A program made the position numbers and the translations under genes. The notes below the pieces were generated by a model, which did no database searches, was not told where the DNA came from, and saw nothing but the letters and a program-made list of their open reading frames with translations. A stretch of 64,000 bases of DNA from Cellvibrionaceae bacterium. Lineage in GTDB: Bacteria; Pseudomonadota; Gammaproteobacteria; Pseudomonadales; Cellvibrionaceae. The stretch covers positions 224,346 through 288,345 of the forward strand of contig JAGKWU010000005.1 in the NCBI GenBank assembly GCA_021151695.1, written 5' to 3'. This document shows positions 8,696-17,487 of the stretch, in pieces. Position 1 is the first letter of the stretch. Each line of letters starts with the position of its first letter.

Positions 8696-9997
8696 TTAAC
8701 GGGTGCGTGCAATAAAACCAACCTTGTCCAGCTCATCGCCCGCGCGACCGAAAGCACCGATAAATGCCATACCTGTCGGGGCTGTCATGGTTGCGCAAGT
8801 ACCGCTCTTGGTGCCGCCGTAAATGCGGTTGCCCTGGTTGGTTTTAATATCGAGATAAAAAATACGTGTGGTACTTTTCTTGTCCTGGCAAGCGGTAATT
8901 TCAGTGATGTAGTTAGCCGCACTCAAATTCAGGCTGGTCGTAGTGGAGTAGGTGGTGCCGTGCGCAAGGCTGGTGCCATTGGCGTAAGTGAATGTCAGGT
9001 TGTTTACACGCGCACCTGTACTGATGCTCACTTTGGTCAGCAGCGGATAATTGTTAGCGCTGAGTGACACCAAATCGTTATAGAAAGTAGCGTGAGGTCC
9101 ACCCAGTACACTGCTAAAAGCAAAACCTGTATTAAAGGCATAACTGAATTTTGCAGCGAGCGGATCGTGGTCAGACAGCGGTTGATTGCTGCTATCCACA
9201 AAATAATTTGGAACGTAAGAATCATTTAGACTCAGTGTGATAGCAGCGCTGCTGCGGTATAAAATTTTATCTACGCGCTCGCAACTGGCAGAGTTTTTGT
9301 CAGTGCAATCCAACAAGGCCGCCGCATCGGATTGCGGATAAACGCCAGCACGGGCTTTCTCAATCCAGGTGTCTTTAAAGCCAGCATTTTTAAACGCGGA
9401 GAGCGCGACATTGTCTGTAGGGCGTGTGTAGCGGCTGTTGGTGTCGCCCGCAACTATCACGGCATGACCCATGGAATGGCTTTCAATGTAGGCAAGAATT
9501 TGCGCGAGGTTTTTTGCACGCGCCGCATTGGAGTTATCGTCGGTGTCCGCATCTGTGTGCAGGTTGTACACGTCCAGAATCGCCCCGCCCGCAAGAAAAT
9601 GGCGCGACATATAAAAACCTTTGGGGGTGGCACAATCGGAGCCGCTGTCGAACAGGCCGTAGCAGTCGCTCCACTTAATGCGTTCAAAATCCGTATAGGC
9701 AAAGCGCGAAAACAAATTCATGCCATCGCCAATGGCGGCATCACCAGACGTGTCTGAGCGGTAGGCGTGGTTATCCAGGCTGATCAAATCGCTGTGGTAG
9801 TGAAAATCCTCTTGCACATTGACTATGTCAAAGTCATTGAGCAGCGGGCTGATTTTTACCGTGTTGGTTGCTGGTTTGCCCGAGCTCAAGCCCTCGGGCA
9901 AACCAGCCACGTTGTAAGTGAGAATGCTAAAGGTATTGGCGGCCAGTGCAGGAACGGACAGGCTCATAGCAGCAATAAATTTAATCAACGATTTCAC
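8696..9997 (-). CDS. Secreted EEP-family phosphodiesterase with C-terminal jacalin-like lectin domain
   Basis: 433 residues from a GTG at 9995-9997, preceded at ideal spacing by AAGGAGG and encoding a signal peptide (VKSLIKFIAAMSLSVPALA). Residues about 24-285 are an endonuclease/exonuclease/phosphatase fold: SILTYNVAGLPEG, IVNVQEDFHYH (metal Glu), GDTNSRY and LSDHDPLAAKFSY (catalytic SDH). This resembles bacterial sphingomyelinase/phospholipase-like members more than DNases. Residues about 300-433 match a jacalin-like lectin repeat (GGPHATFYNDL...KVSISTGARVNNLTFTYANG...GAFGRAGDELDKVGFI). The lectin probably directs the enzyme to glycans or membranes. The substrate (sphingomyelin, another phospholipid or a nucleotide) cannot be fixed from sequence. 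Confidence 0.85.
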   Translation of the reverse strand: MKSLIKFIAAMSLSVPALAANTFSILTYNVAGLPEGLSSGKPATNTVKISPLLNDFDIVNVQEDFHYHSDLISLDNHAYRSDTSGDAAIGDGMNLFSRFAYTDFERIKWSDCYGLFDSGSDCATPKGFYMSRHFLAGGAILDVYNLHTDADTDDNSNAARAKNLAQILAYIESHSMGHAVIVAGDTNSRYTRPTDNVALSAFKNAGFKDTWIEKARAGVYPQSDAAALLDCTDKNSASCERVDKILYRSSAAITLSLNDSYVPNYFVDSSNQPLSDHDPLAAKFSYAFNTGFAFSSVLGGPHATFYNDLVSLSANNYPLLTKVSISTGARVNNLTFTYANGTSLAHGTTYSTTTSLNLSAANYITEITACQDKKSTTRIFYLDIKTNQGNRIYGGTKSGTCATMTAPTGMAFIGAFGRAGDELDKVGFIARTR

Positions 9998-10328
9998 AGT
10001 TGCCTCCTTAACGTTTTTTGAATGGTGGATTTCCCTCCGCGACGCCTGAATAGGAATCGGGAAGTTATTGCTAAAGAGCGATTCGGCGAAGAAAGGGGAC
10101 AAGCTGGGTAACGAAATTTTTTTATTTTTATCGCGGCGACAAAAAAACATCGCGTGTCATTAATTTGCAGTATTTGGCTGTTGTAATGCTGAAATTTTTT
10201 ACACGGCAGATATTGCGAGAATCCCCATCGGCGCGTGGTGCAGGTTGTCATACAAAACTTATAAGCTGTGGATTTTTATCGGGAATCATCCCTCGGGATA
10301 GCCCGAGGGAATCGTGAGAGAAGCGCTA
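9998..10328. promoter_or_regulatory. Divergent promoter region with 5'-UTR hairpin before the sigma factor gene
   Basis: 331 bases without a gene. At 10289-10310 there is a perfect 9-bp inverted repeat TCCCTCGGG - ATAG - CCCGAGGGA. It ends 18 bases before the chosen ATG of the sigma factor gene and includes the GAGGGA that could act as a ribosome binding site for an alternative GTG start at 10314. It may control sigma factor translation. No T-run follows, so it is not a normal terminator. Confidence 0.5.
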
Positions 10329-10841
10329 ATGCTGGAATTAGAAAAAAATCCTGCGCCGACCAATGTGGCCCAACGCCTGATAGAGCAAGGCAGTTTGCTC
10401 CGGCGTTATGTTGGTCGCCACACCGCTGAGCCACAGGACGCGGCGGATATTTACCAGGAATCCATCCTGCGTGTGATGGAGCAGGCGCGTGGCCGGGCAA
10501 TCCACAATCCGCTCGCCTATGCCATTCGCGTGGCAAAAAATTTGATTATTAATAAACCCAAAGCCAGGAATGAATCGGATGATGCGCTGCAAGAGTTAAT
10601 TTGCCCCGCGCCTTCGCCGGAAGAGTCGCTCAACCAGCAGCAGCGGTTGCAGGCTTTTAAAACATTTTTGGCAACCATGCCGAGCCTGCGTCGTGAAGTG
10701 CTATTGCGTCGTAGGATCAACGGTGAAACGCGTGCGCAAATTGCAGCGGCTATGGATATGAGTGAAGACGCGGTAAAAAAACATATCACCCGCGCGCTGG
10801 CCGATTTGCAGCGCTTTGTGGATGAGCAAAATCTAGCCTGA
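10329..10841 (+). CDS. ECF sigma factor, FecI-like
   Basis: A 170-residue extracytoplasmic-function sigma factor. Sigma region 2 spans about 25-85 (QDAADIYQESILRVMEQ...NPLAYAIRVAKNLIIN) and region 4 about 115-165 (MPSLRREVLLRRRINGETRAQIAAAMDMSEDAVKKHITRAL), which contains the helix-turn-helix. The ATG at 10329 follows GAGAGAAG; a GTG at 10314 is an alternative. The next genes encode a FecR-type regulator and a receptor with an STN signalling domain, so this is an iron-starvation-type cell-surface signalling sigma factor. It should direct transcription of the receptor gene at 11902. The inducing ligand is not necessarily an iron chelate. Confidence 0.9.
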   Translation: MLELEKNPAPTNVAQRLIEQGSLLRRYVGRHTAEPQDAADIYQESILRVMEQARGRAIHNPLAYAIRVAKNLIINKPKARNESDDALQELICPAPSPEESLNQQQRLQAFKTFLATMPSLRREVLLRRRINGETRAQIAAAMDMSEDAVKKHITRALADLQRFVDEQNLA

Positions 10842-10855
10842 GCCATTGCAAGACT

Positions 10856-11887
10856 ATGGATGAACCCTTACACATCAATGATCATCAACTGCCGAGTGAA
10901 ATGCAGGATGATTACGAACGCGCCGCCGAATGGTTGGACGCTATGGCCGACGGTCCACTGGATGAATTAACCCAGCGGCGTTTCGCTCAATGGCTCGTAT
11001 CCAACAATCAGCGTCGCGCTATTTTTGAACGCATGATGGCCAGCTGGGAAGACGAAGCGCTGAATACCGCTGCGGCGCGTTACATGAATGATTTACGCAT
11101 GCTGATGCGACCGCGCCGTCATTTGCTCGATATAGTTCGCCCTTACAGTTTTGCGTTGGCGACCAGTTTGCTCGTTGCGCTGGGTGTTGTGGTCATGCAG
11201 CCTTGGAAGCAGCCAGCGCAAGGTTTTGATAGCCAATTAAGTTGTGCAACTGGCCGTAGTAAAACCTGGCAATTGGTGGATGGCTCCAATGTGGAATTGA
11301 GCGGACGCACGCAAGTCGCCGTACATTTTTCCGCAGGCAGGCGCGATCTGGAGTTGCAACAGGGCGCCGCTTATTTTCAAGTGGCCCATGACAAATCCCG
11401 TCCCTTTGATGTGCATATTGGCGATGTGAGTGTCGTGGCAGTAGGTACGGAATTTACGATAGATAAAACCCGCGATGCGATAGAGGTTGTTGTGCATGAA
11501 GGCATTGTCGCCTTGTGCGAACATGCAGGTGCCAACATGAAAAAACTGACTGTTGGGCAGCGCGCTCGTATCGTCAAAGGTCGTGTTGCTATAGATTCGG
11601 TGGACACTGCGCAACTGATTGACTGGCGTTCAGACTGGATAGATGTGCACAACGAATCCCTACAGTTTTTGGTAGAGCATCTCAATCGTTACGCCACTAT
11701 TCCTATCGAGGTTCCCAGTCCGGATTTACAACAGCAGCGAGTGGCTGGCCGTTTCCAGTTGCGTAACACGGATGAAGCTCTGGCGATATTAGCGGATCTG
11801 TATGGATTGGATATTCGCTCGCGCGCTGGTGTGCAGGAACTTGTTTATAAAAAAAATAATCCCGTTAATACCAATAACAAACCTTAA
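10856..11887 (+). CDS. FecR-family anti-sigma regulator
   Basis: 343 residues, starting 14 bases after the sigma factor stop. An N-terminal cytoplasmic DUF4880-type domain (about 18-62, YERAAEWLDAMADGPLDELT...RRAIFERMMASWED) binds the sigma factor. One membrane segment lies at about 97-115 (SFALATSLLVALGVVVM). A periplasmic FecR domain (about 128-225, RSKTWQLVDGSNVELSGRTQVAVHF...VGTEFTIDKTRDAIEVVVHEGIVAL) is followed by a C-terminal STN-like domain (about 265-322) that would contact the receptor's signalling domain. It holds the sigma factor inactive until the receptor is occupied. Confidence 0.93.
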   Translation: MDEPLHINDHQLPSEMQDDYERAAEWLDAMADGPLDELTQRRFAQWLVSNNQRRAIFERMMASWEDEALNTAAARYMNDLRMLMRPRRHLLDIVRPYSFALATSLLVALGVVVMQPWKQPAQGFDSQLSCATGRSKTWQLVDGSNVELSGRTQVAVHFSAGRRDLELQQGAAYFQVAHDKSRPFDVHIGDVSVVAVGTEFTIDKTRDAIEVVVHEGIVALCEHAGANMKKLTVGQRARIVKGRVAIDSVDTAQLIDWRSDWIDVHNESLQFLVEHLNRYATIPIEVPSPDLQQQRVAGRFQLRNTDEALAILADLYGLDIRSRAGVQELVYKKNNPVNTNNKP

Positions 11888-11901
11888 CGAGATTTTCTTT
11901 T

Positions 11902-14739
11902 GTGCGCATAAATAGCACCAGGTTTTTTGCGCAGCTGCTGGCGATACTCTTTTGGTCACCCTTGCTATGGGCGCAAGCCGAAGAGGCCCGGCAGTTTTCT
12001 TTCGCACTGCCGGCGCAATCACTGGTGCAATCCCTTGCGGATTTTTCGCGCATCACCGGACAGGCGCTTATCTATAACCCTGCCATTGCGCAAGCTAAAA
12101 ACGCGCCCGCTATGCAGGGATCATTTACGGCCGACCAGGCGTTACAAAGACTATTGGATGACAAAGGCTTGCAGGCACAGCAAAAACAAAATGCCTGGGT
12201 CATCAAACTATTACCTGTCGAAGTTCCGCGAGAAAAAACAAGCCCAGTCATTGTGGACGAGGTGGTTGTCACTGGCTATTACACAAAAAGCCTGCAGGCG
12301 GCACTCGCGAAAAAATACCAAAGCAATCAAATACTGGATGCTGTGGTTGCCGAGGATATTGAAAAATTACCTGCACAAAATATTGCTGAAGCCTTGCAGC
12401 ACAGCCCTGGCGTTACTGTGGTGCGCGACAGGGGCGAAGCCTTGTTTATCAGTATTCGCGGCTTACCCAGCAGCTTTAATAAAGTCACCCTCAATGGCAA
12501 CAGCCTGGCCAGTAATGAAAACGTACGCAATTCCGGTCAGTATGGCCGACGTTTTCATTTTGATACTTTTCCCGCGGAGTTGGTGGCAGGTGTTGAAGTG
12601 ATAAAGACCAGTAGCGCCGATCAGGATGAAGGTGCCATAGGTGGCAGTGTGAACATTCGCACTTTCGCGCCTTTTGAGATAGCACACAACAAATTGTCAC
12701 TGGCTGCATCTGTCGATGAATCGCAATTGGCTGGCTCCGGCAAGCCGCGCCTGTCGCTACTGGGAAATTGGCTCAATAGTGATTCCACACTGGGCGTAAC
12801 CATTGCCGGCAGTTATGCGCAACGCAGCTTGCGGCAAGATCGCGCGCTGAATTTTGGCTGGCAAACGATTGTTGATGATAAAGGCGAATCCTTGATTACG
12901 CCGTTAAGTTTGCGGCCAACATTGGAATTGGAGGGTCGTGAACGACAAGGTCTAACCGCCGCATTGCAATGGCAGCCGGATGAGCAACTGCAACTGGATC
13001 TGCATTGGCTGGTGTTAGCGCAGAATATTGATTACAACGAGTTCAGTTACGGTGCCAGCTATGATGCAACCAGGTTAACGAGTGGTACAGCCAGACTGCG
13101 TGGCGATGCGCTATTTGCCGGCGAGACTGATACTGGCTCCGCACAAATCAGTCGCGAATCCGCGGGTATTGTGGATCGCAACCACGCATTGGATCTTGAT
13201 CTTCACTATCAATGGAATGACTGGCAATTGGATGTGCGTCTGGCAGATTCACAGGCACGCAGCTATAACGATGATCCCATCAAGCGTATTCGTTTGCGTA
13301 GCGATAGCGACCTGGATTTGCAATTTAATTTCCCGCAAATTAATGGTGAGCGGATTCCCACACTGATTTTATCGGGAGCAGAGTTGGAGAATCCGCAAGA
13401 AATTTTTGGTCGACGGCTTGAATGGCGAATGATCGACTCCCGTGATCGCGAGCAATCCCTTGGTGTTAGCGCGAAATATCAATGGGATGGCGATTGGTTG
13501 GAATCACTCGCGATAGGGGCGAAGCTGACGCGACACCAGCGTGTTTACCTGCGCAAGGATGCCATTATCACGCAGGGCATAGCTGACGAGCGTTTTCCTG
13601 CAGAAGCCTATGAGCATTTTCCGGTAAAAGGATTTTTGGCAGAAGCCGAGGGACATTTTCCACAGCAGTGGCTAATTCCGAATGAAGAATATTTTTGGCG
13701 AAATGTGGATGAGTCTGTGCTCAGTCAACAATCGTTGAGCTGGAGCGACTTATTGAATTCCTACGATATTGACGAAAATTCCCAAGCGCTATTTATCAAA
13801 ACCAATTTTCACCATCAGTTGGCCAACTATGAGTGGCATGGAGATATAGGTGTGCGTGGTGTTTACAGTCGGCAGGAGGCCAATGGCTATCGATTGGATG
13901 CGGAAGGAGCCGGTCCGGCGAGTTTTATCAATAACTATTTTTATTTGTTACCTTCCCTGAATTTTGTGTTGGATTTTACCCCGCAGCTGCGTTGGCGTAA
14001 TTCCCTCGGCAAAAGTATGGCGCGGCCTGATTTTCAGGATATAGCGCCGCGCATCACACTTAATTCCGGCGGGGAATTAACGGCTGTGGGTGGCAACCCG
14101 AGATTAAAACCTGTCACATCTATGCAGTGGGATTCCGCATTGGAATGGTATTTTTCCGGTGCAGGCCTGCTGAGTGCAGGCTTGTTTTACAAACAACTGG
14201 ATGATTTTTTTCAAAACCAGATTTCGCCGCTGCAACTCAATGGAAAAACCTATGCGCTGTCTTCCATTGGTAATGGCGCCGAGGCCTATGCGCGCGGATT
14301 GGAGTTAGCCTACCAGCAAAAATTACCAGCGCCTTTGCAGCACATAGGTATTGAAAGCAATTACACCTACACAGATTCGCGCGCACATTATCACAGCCAG
14401 ACAGGAAGCTTTTATGATGACTTGGCCGATGTAGCGAAAAATAGTTTAAATATCGGCGGCTATTTCGAAACGGAAAATTTCACGTTGCGGTTGCACTACA
14501 GCTGGCGCGACCAAGTGCTTAACCAGGTGGGGATGGCCAATACCAGCGCGCTTAACGCGGCGGCTTTTGGTTCATTGGATATGCACGCGGCTTACGTGTT
14601 GGCGGCGGGCTGTACGCTGAGTGTTGATGCGATCAACCTTGCCAATAGCGCCCAGCAGGAATTTGTGGCCGATAATGAATTCGCCAGCTATACGCTCTAT
14701 GGCCGGCGATTTTTGGTGGGGATTAAGTGGGATTTGTAG
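11902..14739 (+). CDS. TonB-dependent outer-membrane receptor with STN signalling domain (FecA/FpvA type)
   Basis: 945 residues from a GTG at 11902, 14 bases after the fecR-like stop; the signal peptide (MRINSTRFFAQLLAILFWSPLLWAQ) supports this start although the ribosome site is weak. An STN domain (about 32-100, FALPAQSLVQSLADFSRITGQ) follows and interacts with the FecR-like protein. A plug (about 118-240) carries the TonB box region DEVVVTGYY and the motif ALQHSPGVTVVRDRGEALF. The rest is a 22-strand barrel with the conserved segment SLGKSMARPDFQDIAPRITL. Barrel and plug look more like the carbohydrate/peptide TBDR class (NIAEALQHSPGV) than classic siderophore receptors. The ligand is unknown. 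Confidence 0.93.
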   Translation: MRINSTRFFAQLLAILFWSPLLWAQAEEARQFSFALPAQSLVQSLADFSRITGQALIYNPAIAQAKNAPAMQGSFTADQALQRLLDDKGLQAQQKQNAWVIKLLPVEVPREKTSPVIVDEVVVTGYYTKSLQAALAKKYQSNQILDAVVAEDIEKLPAQNIAEALQHSPGVTVVRDRGEALFISIRGLPSSFNKVTLNGNSLASNENVRNSGQYGRRFHFDTFPAELVAGVEVIKTSSADQDEGAIGGSVNIRTFAPFEIAHNKLSLAASVDESQLAGSGKPRLSLLGNWLNSDSTLGVTIAGSYAQRSLRQDRALNFGWQTIVDDKGESLITPLSLRPTLELEGRERQGLTAALQWQPDEQLQLDLHWLVLAQNIDYNEFSYGASYDATRLTSGTARLRGDALFAGETDTGSAQISRESAGIVDRNHALDLDLHYQWNDWQLDVRLADSQARSYNDDPIKRIRLRSDSDLDLQFNFPQINGERIPTLILSGAELENPQEIFGRRLEWRMIDSRDREQSLGVSAKYQWDGDWLESLAIGAKLTRHQRVYLRKDAIITQGIADERFPAEAYEHFPVKGFLAEAEGHFPQQWLIPNEEYFWRNVDESVLSQQSLSWSDLLNSYDIDENSQALFIKTNFHHQLANYEWHGDIGVRGVYSRQEANGYRLDAEGAGPASFINNYFYLLPSLNFVLDFTPQLRWRNSLGKSMARPDFQDIAPRITLNSGGELTAVGGNPRLKPVTSMQWDSALEWYFSGAGLLSAGLFYKQLDDFFQNQISPLQLNGKTYALSSIGNGAEAYARGLELAYQQKLPAPLQHIGIESNYTYTDSRAHYHSQTGSFYDDLADVAKNSLNIGGYFETENFTLRLHYSWRDQVLNQVGMANTSALNAAAFGSLDMHAAYVLAAGCTLSVDAINLANSAQQEFVADNEFASYTLYGRRFLVGIKWDL

Positions 14740-14760
14740 GGTGAATATAACAAGGCTAGA

Positions 14761-15357
14761 TTAAATCCAGCCTTTCTGCCGCGCGATACGCGCCGCATCG
14801 ACACGATTCGCTGCATTGAGTTTTGCGATAGCTTCTGATAAATAATTGCGTACAGTGCCTTCGGATAAATGCAAGGTGTTGGCAATTTCCGCCGTGGTTT
14901 TTCCTTCGGAGGCGAGGCGCAACGCGCGACGCTCTTTATCGTTGAGAGGATCGGTTTCGCCCAGGGCCATCATGGCCAGTTCGCCGTCGATTACGCGCTT
15001 GCCATCCATAATGCGATAAATCGCCTGGATCAATTGGTCCGAGGGCGCATCCTTTAATAAAAATCCTGATACACCCATATCAATGGCGCGGCGAATATAA
15101 CCAGAGCGGCCGAAGGTAGTGATGATAATAATTTTGGTGGTGGACTGTTGCTGAATTAAATATTGCGCCAGCTCCAGGCCAGAGCGGCCAGGCATTTCTA
15201 TGTCGGTCAGCAAAATGTCGTAGCTGTTTTGTTTGAGCATCAACCAGGCTTTGTCGCCATCCTCGGCTTGGCTTACTTCAAAGTTGGGCTCCATGCTCAA
15301 AAGCGCTGCGAGTGCGCCGCGCACCATTGCCTGATCTTCTGCTAACAAAATTTTCAT
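14761..15357 (-). CDS. NarL/DesR-type response regulator
   Basis: A 198-residue regulator. The receiver domain (1-120) has the acidic pocket (AEDQ), the phospho-acceptor Asp in ILLTDIEMPGRSG, Thr in IIITTFG and Lys in LLKDAP. The C-terminal LuxR-type helix-turn-helix (about 135-195) contains LNDKERRALRLASEGKTTAEIANTLHLSEGTVRNYLSEA. It lies 18 bases downstream of its cognate DesK-type kinase in the same orientation. Targets are unknown; DesR relatives respond to membrane state. Confidence 0.92.
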   Translation of the reverse strand: MKILLAEDQAMVRGALAALLSMEPNFEVSQAEDGDKAWLMLKQNSYDILLTDIEMPGRSGLELAQYLIQQQSTTKIIIITTFGRSGYIRRAIDMGVSGFLLKDAPSDQLIQAIYRIMDGKRVIDGELAMMALGETDPLNDKERRALRLASEGKTTAEIANTLHLSEGTVRNYLSEAIAKLNAANRVDAARIARQKGWI

Positions 15358-15375
15358 AATGATTAATCTGAGTAA

Positions 15376-16461
15376 TTAATTGGCCTGGGTTAATTCGGCG
15401 GTGGGCAAGGTGATATCAAAGCGCGCGCCGTTGGAAATTTGCGCACTTATATCGCCCGCCATTGAGTGTAAGCGTTCCTGAATGCCCTTGAGGCCGTTGC
15501 CCGGCACTATGGATTTGATGCAGCCATTGTCCTGCATGCTGATGACGAGATTATTGGCATCTTGTTGGAACGAAATCTGGCAGTGGTTGCCATTGCTGTG
15601 GCGCAGGATATTAGTGGTTAACTCAGTGAGGGCGAGAATCAACGCAGTTTCAGCGCGCGGGCTCAGGGTGGGGATATCGCCTGTCAGTTCTACTGCAAAG
15701 CCGTTTTGACGTAACTTGTCGCACAGTTGAATCACTTCCCCGGAGAGGCCGCGGTGTTTGTAGCCGGATACTGTCTGGCGCACAAGGCTCAGGCTTTCAC
15801 GCGCAATCTTGTGCAGGTCGCTCAGGTGCTGGCTTACATCTTGGACCTTATCTTGTTTGAGCAGCTTTTCCGCCAGCTCGGCTTTCAATGCGATAGAGGA
15901 GAGTGTGTGGCCAAGAATGTCGTGTAGGTCGCGCGCAATGCGCTCGCGCTCGGCGATGACCGCGAGTTGCTCAATCTCCTGGCGACTTTGCATCCAGTTC
16001 AATTGGGCGGCACCGCGGATGCGCTCGATATAACCCCAGAGGCTGATAGTCACCATGCCGGATAAAGCGGGCAGGGCGAAGAAGGGTACGGCGTATTGCT
16101 GCTGGAAATGCAGCACCAGAATCATGATGGTCAAGCTGAGCAGCAGGGTGAGGTAGACGCGGGTGCTGTAGCTAAAGCCAATTAAAAACCCCACGTAAGA
16201 GAAAAAAGTACTGGAGCCAGGCGAAATAGGGGTCACGAACAGGGCCAAAACGATGATAGCCAATACCGGTTTCCATACCCATTGCGGCTTGATTACCGTG
16301 GCTTTTAAATAAAGCACCACGAATGCCACGTAGGCGGCGAGTAAGAAGAGGGTTTGTTTAAAGCTGTAGTCTATGTAATAGATGGGAACAAAGTAGTAGA
16401 GGCTGAAAATCAGCCAGATCCAGGGTTTTTCGAGAAATAGGGGTGAGCGACAAGTGTTCAT
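15376..16461 (-). CDS. DesK-type membrane histidine kinase
   Basis: 361 residues from the ATG at 16459-16461 (MNTCRSPLFLEKPW), preceded by GAGG. Five or six membrane segments occupy about 15-145, without a large periplasmic domain, as in DesK. HisKA_3 dimerisation follows, with phospho-accepting His in ERERIARDLHDILGHTLS at about 175-190, then a HATPase_c domain (about 265-355; N-box LTELTTNILRHS, G-box DNGCIKSIVPGNGLKG). It pairs with the response regulator 18 bases downstream. DesK sensors detect bilayer thickness or fluidity, so sensing of membrane state is a reasonable inference. Confidence 0.92.
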   Translation of the reverse strand: MNTCRSPLFLEKPWIWLIFSLYYFVPIYYIDYSFKQTLFLLAAYVAFVVLYLKATVIKPQWVWKPVLAIIVLALFVTPISPGSSTFFSYVGFLIGFSYSTRVYLTLLLSLTIMILVLHFQQQYAVPFFALPALSGMVTISLWGYIERIRGAAQLNWMQSRQEIEQLAVIAERERIARDLHDILGHTLSSIALKAELAEKLLKQDKVQDVSQHLSDLHKIARESLSLVRQTVSGYKHRGLSGEVIQLCDKLRQNGFAVELTGDIPTLSPRAETALILALTELTTNILRHSNGNHCQISFQQDANNLVISMQDNGCIKSIVPGNGLKGIQERLHSMAGDISAQISNGARFDITLPTAELTQAN

Positions 16462-16807
16462 ACAAACCTCAGTAAATAATACCTGTACCGGTGCAGGGCG
16501 CCGGGCCGGCGGATTGACGAGCGCATCCCTCATGGTTGAATTCTACTATGAGGTATCATTCCGCGTGTAACAGGTTGGATTATTTTGTCTTATGAATCCT
16601 GAGCCGGGCTAGGCATGAAAGTCACAAGCTAAAAGTGACAATTGTCAGTCAGCAGGAATAAATCGCCAGAAGATATTCGTCAAATTTTGCTGTGCACCGG
16701 TAAAAACCCGAGGTTTACACCGACAAAAAGTCAGGCCAAACGGGTTATACTCGCGCCGCCCTGGGGCTGCCTGAGCCCCATTAAGAAGATTGGTTGTTGG
16801 AGTTGTT
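16462..16807. promoter_or_regulatory. Divergent control region of desK-like and yqhA genes
   Basis: 346 bases without a gene. A perfect 12-bp palindrome TGACAATTGTCA at 16636-16647 is a possible operator. A TATACT box (16746-16751) could be the yqhA minus-10. A strong hairpin GGGGCT-gcctg-AGCCCC at 16763-16779 lies in the presumed yqhA leader. Confidence 0.4.
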
Positions 16808-17356
16808 ATGGAATCCTTTATTGAAAAGTTGTTATACCGTTCGCGCTGGATACTGGCGCCTATCTATTTAGGCTTGAGCCTGGCTGTATTGGCCCTGGGC
16901 ATTAAGTTTTTCCAAGAGGTTTACCATCTGCTTGCACATATAGTGACTATGGGCGAAGCGGATATGGTGTTAATTATCCTGTCGTTGATTGATATTGCCA
17001 TGGTGGGCGGCCTGCTCGTGATGGTGATGATGAGTGGCTACGAGAATTTCGTATCCCAGCTTAATGTTGATGAGGGTGAAGAGAAGCTCGGCTGGTTAGG
17101 TACGATGGACTCCTCCTCGCTGAAAGCCAAGATTGCCGCAACCATAGTGGCTATTTCTTCAATTCACTTGTTAAAGATGTTTATGGCGATTACTGGCCGA
17201 AAAGTCGTGGATGGCCAGGAAATTAATAGCGGTATCTTCACGCAATATCCACCAGAAACCGCTAACGATATTCTGATGTGGTACGTCATCATGCATATGA
17301 CATTCGTTGTTTCTGCCTTTCTGATGGGCTATTTGGATACCAAAACCAAACACTAA
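16808..17356 (+). CDS. yqhA: UPF0114 inner-membrane protein YqhA
   Basis: 182 residues from the ATG at 16808 (MESFIEKLLYRSRW), preceded by GGAG. It matches the UPF0114/YqhA family: RSRWILAPIYLGL at the N-terminus, three to four membrane segments, the loop SGYENFVSQLNVDEGEEKLGWLG and the conserved SSLKAKIAATIVAISSIHLLK. Function is unknown in the family. It appears monocistronic. Confidence 0.92.
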   Translation: MESFIEKLLYRSRWILAPIYLGLSLAVLALGIKFFQEVYHLLAHIVTMGEADMVLIILSLIDIAMVGGLLVMVMMSGYENFVSQLNVDEGEEKLGWLGTMDSSSLKAKIAATIVAISSIHLLKMFMAITGRKVVDGQEINSGIFTQYPPETANDILMWYVIMHMTFVVSAFLMGYLDTKTKH

Positions 17357-17373
17357 GTATTTCGCCCCCTCCG

Positions 17374-17405
17374 GCTGCCGTCGCTCTTGATGGCAGCTGC
17401 GTTTT
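17374..17405 (+). terminator. Probable terminator after yqhA
   Basis: Stem GCTGCC / GGCAGC with a 12-base loop followed by TGCGTTTT. The stem is short and the T-run modest. Confidence 0.4.
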
Positions 17406-17487
17406 AAAATCACTAGAATAGCCTCGACCTCCTGACTCAAGGTCAATACCACAATTCCATAAAAATCACCGACAACAGGGCTGTTCC

